Both the position numbers and the translations under genes were made by a program. The notes under the pieces were generated by a model that was not told the origin of the DNA, made no database searches, and saw nothing but the letters and a program-made list of their open reading frames with translations. Positions 1-5,034 of a stretch of 5,034 nt of DNA are shown piece after piece. The DNA comes from Pedosphaera sp. (lineage in GTDB: Bacteria > Verrucomicrobiota > Verrucomicrobiia > Limisphaerales > SIAT01): contig SIAT01000137.1 of NCBI GenBank assembly GCA_009691645.1, positions 1 to 5,034 of the forward strand. The letters run 5' to 3'. How positions within the stretch are numbered: position 1 is the first letter of the stretch; each line of letters opens with the position of its first letter.

Positions 1-284
1 AGGAAAGTTCCGGCGACTCGCGCCGCATCACGGAACTGCACAACATCGTCGGTGACCGTTACGCGATCTTCACCGGCGTGGACGACCTGTTGCTGGAGGC
101 GAGCATTGTTGGCCTTGACGGCTGGGTGGCCGGCACAGGCATCGAGTTCCCTCGCGAGAACCAGCATCTCTGGGAACTCACGCGCGCGCCACGGCTGACC
201 ATCGCAGGCGAGGAGCGCAAGAGCGTGTTGAAAATCATTCGCGAAGGCAGCGCGACGCGACTGAAGATTCCGCGAGCGAAATAA
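1..284 (+). CDS. Dihydrodipicolinate synthase (DapA) family protein, 3' part, with internal deletion
   Basis: The reading frame is already open at base 3 and ends at TAA 282-284; the 5' half lies outside the window. The translation starts ESSGDSRRITELHN, the conserved stretch that follows the Schiff-base lysine strand in the DapA/N-acetylneuraminate lyase family. It continues through GVDDLLLEA and GWVAGTGIEFPREN, the late barrel strands, and ends with the family-like tail RLTIAGEERKSVLKIIREG. Members beside hydroxyproline epimerases usually act as cytoplasmic 1-pyrroline-4-hydroxy-2-carboxylate deaminases, giving 2-oxoglutarate semialdehyde and ammonia. The epimerase fragment at 1151 makes that role plausible, but it is inferred. 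Oddity: LWELT runs straight into RAPRL, whereas relatives I recall have roughly 45 residues between these blocks, covering the C-terminal helices. The loss is in frame and the product is probably non-functional if real. The catalytic lysine and tyrosine are upstream and cannot be checked. Family assignment is confident; substrate is not. Confidence 0.85.
   Translation, partial: ESSGDSRRITELHNIVGDRYAIFTGVDDLLLEASIVGLDGWVAGTGIEFPRENQHLWELTRAPRLTIAGEERKSVLKIIREGSATRLKIPRAK
180..190 (+). other. Probable deletion join in the DapA-family gene
   Basis: The tract acgcgcgcgcc encodes T-R-A-P at the point where about 45 family-conserved residues are absent. The upstream block would normally read like LTRAGRW and the downstream block like EWVRAPRL. 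Both therefore carry an Arg-Ala pair that can be written cgcgcg, so recombination or read collapse between the two copies would give exactly the observed join. The parental sequence is not in the window, so this is inferred from family knowledge. Confidence 0.6.
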
Positions 285-298
285 GTCTGTGTTACACC

Positions 299-1138
299 AT
301 GAAACTCCTGACGACTTCTCTCACCCTGGTTTGTCTCGCCTCGGCTTTTGCCGGCGACGCCTCTGCGCCGCGCGCAGCCCGCTCGGTTCATCTCAGCCAC
401 CCCGCGCCGGACGGCGCACTGTTTTACAACGAGGCGATCGTGGACGTGTCGGCCAACGGCAGCTACTTCATGGTCTGCGGCTGGAACACCGGCTACTTCG
501 GCATTCAACAACTCGGCAGCGAGGACAAGAAGGTCGCCATCTTCTCCGTTTGGGACCAGGCGAAGGGCGACGACCCGAAGGCAGTGCCGCTGGAGCAGCG
601 CGTCGAGATACTCTTCCAAGGCGAGGGCGTGAACGTGTCCCGCTTCGGCGGCGAAGGCACGGGCGGCAAGAGCATGCTGCCCTTCGCGTGGCGCATCGGT
701 GAACCAGTGCGGTGCATGGTCGGGGCGAAGGTCGAGGGCGAGAAGACCGCCTACACCGGCTGGATTTTCCTGCCCGACAAGAAGGAGTGGAAGAAACTCG
801 TCACGTTCCGCACGCGCAGCGGCTCAGCGTTGCGCGGCTATTATTCGTTCGTCGAGGATTTCCGCCGCGACGGTCGCAGCGTCGGCGAGGTGCGCCGCGC
901 ACGGTTCGGTAATGGATGGGTAAAGGCGACGAACGGCGAATGGTCGCCGCTGACGAAGGCGCGTTTCACCGCATCGAGTTCCAAGTGGGAAGCGAAGGAG
1001 ACGATCAACGCCGGCGTGGACGGCGGCTGGTTTTTCCTCGCCACCGGTGGCGAGACGAAACGGACGGCGGAATTGCGGTCACTGTTGGAATGTCCGGCGC
1101 GTTCAGCGAAGCAGCCGGGGGATTTGCCAACGCCGTGA
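299..1138 (+). CDS. Secreted DUF3472 domain-containing protein
   Basis: The 279-residue product starts with ATG 14 bases after the previous stop. No clear Shine-Dalgarno sequence precedes it, but the start places a classical signal peptide at the very N-terminus: K2, a hydrophobic core at about 3-17 and likely cleavage after AFA (A18) or ASA (A23). C12 lies in TLVC, which does not fit a lipobox. The mature part matches DUF3472 as I know it: FYNEAIVDV near residue 42, GYFGIQ at 65, IFSVWD near 81, GGEGTGGKS from 117, then FLPDKKEWKKLVTF, SFVEDF and the FGNGWV strand, with a short QPGDLPTP tail. The fold is probably all-beta. DUF3472 has no established reaction. It occurs in exported proteins of Bacteroidota and the planctomycete/verrucomicrobial group, often near polysaccharide-use genes, so a carbohydrate- or glycoprotein-related role is a guess. 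The reading frame shows no clear break. Its place between two hydroxyproline-pathway relatives suggests co-transcription. Confidence 0.85.
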   Translation: MKLLTTSLTLVCLASAFAGDASAPRAARSVHLSHPAPDGALFYNEAIVDVSANGSYFMVCGWNTGYFGIQQLGSEDKKVAIFSVWDQAKGDDPKAVPLEQRVEILFQGEGVNVSRFGGEGTGGKSMLPFAWRIGEPVRCMVGAKVEGEKTAYTGWIFLPDKKEWKKLVTFRTRSGSALRGYYSFVEDFRRDGRSVGEVRRARFGNGWVKATNGEWSPLTKARFTASSSKWEAKETINAGVDGGWFFLATGGETKRTAELRSLLECPARSAKQPGDLPTP

Positions 1139-1240
1139 GCGAGCTTCCAAATGAATCACATCCAAGTCATTGACTCTCACACCGGCGGCGAGTCGACGTG
1201 CGGCGTCATCAGCGGCGGGCCGGATCTCGGCAGCGCCAGC

Positions 1241-1245
1241 GGGGG
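1241..1245 (+). other. G5 run, likely one-base insertion
   Basis: Reading GGPDLGSASG in the start frame runs into this homopolymer. Reading one base later gives GADKLQVFRERHDDFRRA, which continues the family match. Four Gs instead of five would keep both blocks in one frame. This fits a homopolymer sequencing error or a real frameshift. Confidence 0.6.
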
Positions 1246-1287
1246 CGGACAAGCTGCAGGTCTTCCGCGAGCGGCACGACGACTTCC

Positions 1288-1295
1288 GCCGCGCG
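1288..1295 (+). other. Join between epimerase and sulfatase fragments
   Basis: The octamer gccgcgcg can be read in frame 0 as the end of DDFRRA (epimerase family) and in frame 1 as the start of AARDRCDETVERIRSVR (sulfatase). Both parental genes could therefore carry the same eight bases. The join removes most of the epimerase and the whole catalytic N-terminal part of the sulfatase, which would be at least about 1.8 kb if the genes were adjacent and of usual length (inference). Confidence 0.6.
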
Positions 1296-1492
1296 CGACC
1301 GTTGCGACGAGACGGTCGAGCGCATCCGCAGCGTTCGGACGGAGCGGTTTCTCTACATCCCCAACTTCCACGCGCAGCGTCCGCACCTCCAACCGAACGC
1401 TTACAAGGACGGCAAATCCATTGTGCAAACGCTCCGCAGCCTGCACGAGTCGGGGAAACTCGACGCGCTTGCGGAGAAGCTGCTCTTCAGCC

Positions 1493-1506
1493 CCGCGCGT
1501 CGCGCT
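1493..1506 (+). other. Deletion/frameshift join inside the sulfatase fragment
   Basis: The tract ccgcgcgtcgcgct links LLFSPAR in frame 1 to LAAKATLESL in frame 2. Family members carry about 20 further residues here, including the EELYDL motif, so roughly 60 bases plus a frame change are lost. The tract again contains cgcgcg (1494-1499). Confidence 0.55.
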
Positions 1507-1680
1507 CGCCGCGAAAGCCACGCTGGAATCCCTGCGTGCCCGTCTCGACCAGTGGATGCGGGAAACAAACGACCACGGCCCCGAATCCGAGTCGCGTTAC
1601 GACAGCGACATCGCGGCCTACCTCGGCAAAGGAAACCCCGAGGTGGAGAAGAACATCATCCTCATGAAGCAGTGGGCGAA

Positions 1681-1693
1681 GGAGGGGAAATGA
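1681..1693 (+). promoter_or_regulatory. Ribosome binding site and ATGA stop-start overlap
   Basis: GGAGGGG (1681-1687) lies just before ATG 1690, inside the last sulfatase codons. The start codon overlaps the sulfatase TGA (1691-1693). This is the best Shine-Dalgarno-like match at any start in the window, although its spacing is short, and it supports 1690 as the true start of the haem protein by translational coupling. Confidence 0.65.
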
Positions 1694-4302
1694 ACGCGGC
1701 TCCAGTGATGATATCGCGGCTCGTGACTGCCCTCGCAACCTGCGCCTTCCTCGGTTGGATTTTCGGATTATCCCCATTGGCTGCCGCCGCCCCGGCCCGG
1801 CTGATTTTGGATGCGGACACGGGTATCACGATTCGCGACGGATTCGACGCGGAGTTGCTCTACGAAGTGCCCAAGTCACAAGGCTCTTGGGTGGCGATGG
1901 CGTTTGACCCCAAGGGACGGCTCATCGTTTCCGATCAGGATGACAAGGGCGTCTTCCGCGTGACGCTGCCGACCGGAGGTGCGGGCATCAAGGTGGAGAG
2001 CCTGCCGGGATTTCCTTATGAGCCGGTGGATTGGGGGAAGCGTAAAGTCGGCGGTGCGTATGGTTTTCTTTACGCGTTCGACAGTCTCTACATGGCGAAC
2101 ATGCGGGGGTTCTATCGCATCAGGGATACGGATGGTGACGACCAGTTCGACGAGTTCACGCTGCTGAAGAAACTCGACATGGGCTACGAGCACTCGGCGC
2201 ACTCCATCATCCCGACCGCCGACGGCAAGGGGCTGTATCTGGTGAGTGGGAATTTCACCCGTGTGCCGAAGGGAACGACTTCCGCGCAGCCGCCGGTGTG
2301 GCAGGAGGACACGCTCCATCCGGTCATTCCCGACCCTTCGGGCCACGCGGTGGGGCTTAAGCCGCCGGGTGGCTGGATTTGCCGGATTTCGCCGGACGGT
2401 CAGGATTGGAGGATGATTGCGTCGGGCTTCCGCAACTCCGTGGACATCGCGCTGAATCGCGAGGGCGAGTTGTTCACCTACGATTCCGACATGGAGTTCG
2501 ATGTCGGAGTGCCGTGGTATCGGCGCACGCGCATCAATCACGTCACCAGCGGCGCGGAGTTCGGTTGGCGCGCGAACTCGGGCGTGTGGCTCGATTATTT
2601 CGCCGACAGTCTTGGCTCGGTGCTCGATGTCGGGCCCGGCTCGCCGACAGCCATCAGCTTCGGGCATCACTCGAAGTTCCCGGCGGAGTTCCAGGACAAG
2701 CTGTTCATTTGCGATTGGACCTTCGGCACAATCTTCACCGTGGAGATGCAGGAGAGCGGCTCCAGCTACACCGGCACGAAGACGGAGTTTCTACACGGCA
2801 GTCCGCTGAACATCGCAGCGATGCGCTTCGGCCCGGACGGCGCGATGTATTTCGTCACCGGTGGCCGAACGACGGCATCGAGGCTCTATCGCATCCGCTA
2901 CACGGGCGCACCAACGACGGGGACTCCGAAGACTCTGCTCGCGAACAGCGAACTCCGGGCGTTGCGCCACTCGCTGGAGAAATTCCACGTTCGCCGCGAA
3001 AGCGCGGAAGCCGTGGCGCAGGCGTGGCCGCATCTCGCGCACGCCGACCGTCACATCCGCTACGCAGCGCGCATCGCCATCGAGAATCAGGATGTGGCGA
3101 ACTGGCGTGAGAAGGTCTTCGCGGAGAAAAATCCACGCGCCACGATTTACGCCGCCATCGCGCTGGCCCGCCACGGCGACAAGTCCTTATCCGGGCGGCT
3201 GCTCGACAAGCTCGGCGAAGGTTCATTTGGCTCACTGGAGAAGGAAGACCAACTCGCGCTGCTCCGAGCCTACGCACTCTGCTTCATGCGACTGGGCCAG
3301 CCCACAACGGAGAAAGCGGCGGCCATCAGCGCGAAGCTGGAAGGCCATTACCCATCCAAAGACGACACGGTGAACGCCGAACTCTGCCGCGTGCTGTCCG
3401 CGCTCGACGCTCCCTCGGTCGTGCGAAAAACCATCGCGCTGATGAAGGCCACGCGCGCCGAGACGGAGGATTACGACAAGGCCATGCTCGAACGTCACGA
3501 GTATGGCGCGGCCATTTTGAGGATGATGGCCAATACGCCGAACACTCGGAACATCCACTACGCGTATTTTCTCCGGCGCGTGCGCAGCGGGTGGTCGCTC
3601 GACGACCGCAAATACTTCTTCGGGTGGCTGAACGAGGCTTTGGCGAAGGACGGCGGCAGGAGCTTTGCCGGATACATCCGCGCGATCCGCAAAGATGCCA
3701 TCGCCCAACTGGAGACGAAGGATGTCGAGCTGCTGACCGGTTTGCTGGCGGACTTCCCCGCCTTCGACCTTTCCAAACTGCCGAAACCTAAAGGCCCACC
3801 GACCGCGTGGACGGTTGAGACCGCGATGAAGCTCTTTGCAACGGACCTTCGCGGCCGGGATTTCGAGAACGGCAAGAAGATGTATTCCGCTGGGTTCTGC
3901 ATCGCCTGCCATCGCTTCGGCGGCGAAGGCGGCCACTCCGGTCCCGACCTCGGCTCCGTGGGCAGCCGCTATTCCATCCGCGACATCCTCGTGGCCATCA
4001 TCGAGCCGAGCGCTTCTATCTCTGACCAATACGTGGCCAGCGTGGTGAAACTCAAAGACGGCGACACGCTCAACGGCCGCCTGATTTTCCGCAACGACAA
4101 GGAAGTCGGCGTCGCCACGAATCCGTTCGATATGAACCAAGTCACGAAAGCCCCGGCGGACCAAGTGGAGGGCATCAAGCACTCGCAAGTGTCTCTCATG
4201 CCAGCGGAACTGCTCGCGGGCATGAACCGCGACGAGTTGATGGACCTGATGGCGTTTCTGCTCTCGGGCGGAAACTCGCAGCACAAGGTTTTCGCCAAGT
4301 AA
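1690..4302 (+). CDS. PVC-type secreted propeller dehydrogenase-like protein with C-terminal cytochrome c domain
   Basis: The product is 870 residues from ATG 1690, chosen for the ribosome site and ATGA overlap; the frame is open further upstream only because sulfatase sequence shares it. A signal peptide has R10, a hydrophobic core at about 11-30 and cleavage near AAAA (31-34). Residues about 38-400 match the 'putative membrane-bound dehydrogenase' domain (TIGR02604), a propeller related to glucose/sorbosone dehydrogenases: QGSWVAMAFDPKGRL, YRIRDTDGDDQFDEF, GFRNSVDIALN, GELFTYDSDMEFD, INHVTSGAEFGWR and GPDGAMYFVTGG. A helical, HEAT-like region with RHIRYAARIAIENQ spans about 410-720. The last about 145 residues are the Pirellula/Verrucomicrobium haem-binding domain (TIGR02603): CIACH at residues 737-741 (3898-3912) binds haem c, and M837 in SLMP is the probable axial ligand. 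Likely a periplasmic oxidase passing electrons to cytochromes; substrate and cofactor are unknown. No internal break is seen. Confidence 0.92.
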   Translation: MNAAPVMISRLVTALATCAFLGWIFGLSPLAAAAPARLILDADTGITIRDGFDAELLYEVPKSQGSWVAMAFDPKGRLIVSDQDDKGVFRVTLPTGGAGIKVESLPGFPYEPVDWGKRKVGGAYGFLYAFDSLYMANMRGFYRIRDTDGDDQFDEFTLLKKLDMGYEHSAHSIIPTADGKGLYLVSGNFTRVPKGTTSAQPPVWQEDTLHPVIPDPSGHAVGLKPPGGWICRISPDGQDWRMIASGFRNSVDIALNREGELFTYDSDMEFDVGVPWYRRTRINHVTSGAEFGWRANSGVWLDYFADSLGSVLDVGPGSPTAISFGHHSKFPAEFQDKLFICDWTFGTIFTVEMQESGSSYTGTKTEFLHGSPLNIAAMRFGPDGAMYFVTGGRTTASRLYRIRYTGAPTTGTPKTLLANSELRALRHSLEKFHVRRESAEAVAQAWPHLAHADRHIRYAARIAIENQDVANWREKVFAEKNPRATIYAAIALARHGDKSLSGRLLDKLGEGSFGSLEKEDQLALLRAYALCFMRLGQPTTEKAAAISAKLEGHYPSKDDTVNAELCRVLSALDAPSVVRKTIALMKATRAETEDYDKAMLERHEYGAAILRMMANTPNTRNIHYAYFLRRVRSGWSLDDRKYFFGWLNEALAKDGGRSFAGYIRAIRKDAIAQLETKDVELLTGLLADFPAFDLSKLPKPKGPPTAWTVETAMKLFATDLRGRDFENGKKMYSAGFCIACHRFGGEGGHSGPDLGSVGSRYSIRDILVAIIEPSASISDQYVASVVKLKDGDTLNGRLIFRNDKEVGVATNPFDMNQVTKAPADQVEGIKHSQVSLMPAELLAGMNRDELMDLMAFLLSGGNSQHKVFAK

Positions 4303-4316
4303 CGCACAGCGCATTC

Positions 4317-5034
4317 ATGAACATGTCACCCTCAACCTCATCCGCCTTGGCATCTGCGGGCAAAACGATGAGCGGGAACCGATGGGGAGTCCTGTTGGCT
4401 GCACTTTTCACCGGACATTTTGTTGCCACCGCTGCACTGGCCGCGAGCCTCAGCCTCGCGAACGACCCGGCGACGGGAGGGCCGGGGGAGTTTGCCGCCG
4501 AGGAGATTCGGCGCGAGGCGGCGGCGAAGGGGATACCTTTGGGCGACAACGCCGCCGCGACTCGCGTCGCGCTGACCGTGGAAAAGGACGTCAAGGCAGC
4601 CGCGCAGAGTTACAGCATCCGCGTCCAGAACACGAACGGCCGCCGCATCATCACCGTGCGCGGAGCCGATGCGGCGGGGGCGATGTATGGCGGACTGGAT
4701 GTCGCGGAGGCGATTCGCACGGGCACGCTCGACACGCTGAAGGACTCCGACCACAAGCCGCACATCGCGCAGCGCGGCATCAAGTTCAACATCCCGCTCG
4801 ATCTGCGCACGCCGAGCTACACGGACTCTTCCGACGCCGCGCAGGCGAACATTCCCGAGATGTGGGAGCGCGAGTTTTGGACGCGGTTCCTCGATGCGAT
4901 GGCGCGGCATCGCTACAACGTGCTTTCGCTTTGGAGTCTTCATCCTTTCCCCTCGCTGGTGAAAGTGCCGGAGTTTCCCGAGGTCGCGCTGAACGACGTC
5001 TGGCGCACGCGCGTGAAGCTGGATGACACGTTCA
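4317..5034 (+). CDS. Exported glycoside-hydrolase-like protein (GH20/GH67-type N-terminal region), 5' part
   Basis: The frame is open from ATG 4317, 14 bases after the previous stop, to the window end (239 residues, no stop). Other in-frame starts are ATG 4323 and ATG 4368 (M18). M18 would leave a compact signal peptide beginning MSGNRWGVLLAAL, so it may be the true start; no strong ribosome site decides. The hydrophobic core is at about 25-42, with cleavage likely at ALA-A (42-43). Residues about 45-140 form a small alpha/beta domain with FAAEEIRREAAAKGI and the strand-turn GADAAGAMYGGLDVAEAI, resembling the non-catalytic domain before the barrel in GH20 hexosaminidases and GH67 glucuronidases. 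RGIKFNIPLDLRTPSY at 153-168 looks like the first barrel strand, then FWTRFLDAMARHRYNVLSLW. Catalytic acids would lie beyond the window, so family and substrate are open. Its place after a sulfatase and haem protein fits glycan breakdown. Export is well supported; glycosidase identity is moderate. Confidence 0.65.
   Translation, partial: MNMSPSTSSALASAGKTMSGNRWGVLLAALFTGHFVATAALAASLSLANDPATGGPGEFAAEEIRREAAAKGIPLGDNAAATRVALTVEKDVKAAAQSYSIRVQNTNGRRIITVRGADAAGAMYGGLDVAEAIRTGTLDTLKDSDHKPHIAQRGIKFNIPLDLRTPSYTDSSDAAQANIPEMWEREFWTRFLDAMARHRYNVLSLWSLHPFPSLVKVPEFPEVALNDVWRTRVKLDDTF

Larger units (their letters stand above)
1151..1295 (+). pseudogene. Proline racemase / 4-hydroxyproline epimerase family, N-terminal fragment
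   Basis: ATG at 1151 follows the DUF3472 stop by 12 bases. The first residues, MNHIQVIDSHTGGE, are the hallmark N-terminus of the proline racemase family, followed by VISGGPDLGS. The match then moves one frame forward at a G5 run (1241-1245) and continues as ADKLQVFRERHDDFRRA (about 1245-1295), which fits the next helix. At 1288-1295 the match stops and sulfatase sequence begins. Intact members are about 310-340 residues and use two catalytic cysteines (or Cys/Thr or Cys/Ser variants), all lying after this point. The fragment cannot be active, and epimerase cannot be told from 3-hydroxyproline dehydratase. Epimerase is the better guess because of the upstream DapA-family gene; 4-hydroxyproline 2-epimerase converts trans-4-hydroxy-L-proline to cis-4-hydroxy-D-proline. 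The frame-2 ORF 1151-1693 stays open across both broken genes, but residues in its middle match neither family. Confidence 0.8.
1288..1693 (+). pseudogene. Type I sulfatase, C-terminal fragment, frameshifted
   Basis: In frame 1 from 1288 the translation gives AARDRCDETVERIRSVR, then ERFLYIPNF, RPHLQPNAYKDGKSI and LRSLHESGKLDALAEKLLFSPAR, a conserved C-terminal segment of planctomycete/verrucomicrobial alkaline-phosphatase-superfamily sulfatases. Near 1493-1506 the match moves to frame 2 and resumes as LAAKATLESLRARLDQW, then RYDSDIAAYLGKGNPE and MKQWAKEGK, ending at TGA 1691-1693. The segment usually lying between, with the EELYDL-x-x-DP motif and about 20 residues, is missing. The N-terminal domain with the formylglycine-forming Cys/Ser-x-Pro-x-Arg signature and the metal ligands is absent, so no activity is expected. 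Intact relatives are exported enzymes of about 450-550 residues that remove sulfate esters from glycans. The substrate cannot be read from this piece. The stop overlaps the next start in ATGA, the coupling expected of an originally intact operon. Confidence 0.85.

Noticed and set aside
299..353. Lipoprotein signal in the DUF3472 protein (Cys12)
   Set aside because: The residues before the cysteine, T-L-V, do not fit a lipobox because the -1 position should be Gly, Ala or Ser. An ordinary signal peptidase I site fits better.
59..619. Antisense reading frame of 186 residues spanning two sense genes
   Set aside because: It crosses the gene boundary at 284-299 opposite clear DapA-family and DUF3472 sequence and has no recognisable motif.
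1151..1693. A single 180-residue protein-coding gene in frame 2
   Set aside because: Only its first 30 and last about 65 residues match protein families, and they match different ones. The middle is low-complexity Ala/Arg/Ser read-through of sulfatase and epimerase sequence in the wrong frame.
1198..4302. A 1034-residue haem protein starting upstream of 1690
   Set aside because: The extra 164 residues are out-of-frame epimerase, then sulfatase sequence, then out-of-frame sulfatase. The signal peptide, ribosome site and ATGA overlap all place the start at 1690.
1708..4302. Alternative start of the haem protein at ATG 1708 (M7)
   Set aside because: It would still give a signal peptide, but it lies more than 20 bases from the ribosome site and loses the stop-start overlap.
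1876..4314. Long antisense reading frames (264 residues at 1876-2670, 360 residues at 3232-4314)
   Set aside because: They mirror the codon pattern of a GC-rich, well-conserved sense gene, are rich in Arg/His/Ala and show no family motif.
4303..4316. Terminator or promoter between the haem protein and the last gene
   Set aside because: The gap is 14 bases with no inverted repeat, T-run or -10/-35-like elements.

Overview
The window looks like a piece of a GC-rich chromosome from the Planctomycetota/Verrucomicrobiota group, more likely Verrucomicrobiota. The main reason is the gene at 1690-4302. It joins a secreted propeller-type 'putative membrane-bound dehydrogenase' domain to the C-terminal haem-binding domain named for Pirellula and Verrucomicrobium, an architecture that is abundant in these phyla. 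The flanking sulfatase, DUF3472 and glycosidase-like genes also fit. No RNA gene, CRISPR array, insertion sequence, convincing promoter or terminator was seen. All genes are on the + strand and packed with gaps of about 14 bases or less, so they read as one operon-like catabolic cluster.

Layout: (1) 1-284 is the 3' end of a dihydrodipicolinate-synthase-family aldolase/deaminase that lacks roughly 45 residues of its C-terminal helical domain. (2) 299-1138 is a secreted DUF3472 protein. (3) 1151-1295 is the N-terminal fragment of a proline racemase / 4-hydroxyproline epimerase family gene. (4) 1288-1693 is the C-terminal fragment of a type I sulfatase, joined directly to the epimerase fragment and itself carrying a further deletion and frame change. 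(5) 1690-4302 is an intact 870-residue secreted propeller-plus-cytochrome c protein whose start overlaps the sulfatase stop (ATGA). (6) 4317-5034 is the start of an exported glycoside-hydrolase-like protein that runs off the window.

Functional reading (inference): the aldolase-family and epimerase-family genes are two enzymes of hydroxyproline breakdown. The sulfatase, DUF3472, haem protein and glycosidase-like protein are envelope or secreted functions typical of complex-glycan use. Together they suggest a locus for degrading hydroxyproline-containing glycoproteins or sulfated glycans.

The most notable feature is damage confined to the first 1.7 kb. Three separate joins (about 180-190, 1288-1295 and 1493-1506) each fall in a short CGCGCG-type tract where family alignment predicts missing sequence, and there is a probable one-base insertion in a G5 run at 1241-1245. 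This is either microhomology-mediated gene decay or, perhaps more likely, an assembly/sequencing artefact. The last 3.3 kb looks intact. I did not find strong evidence of a wholly new system.
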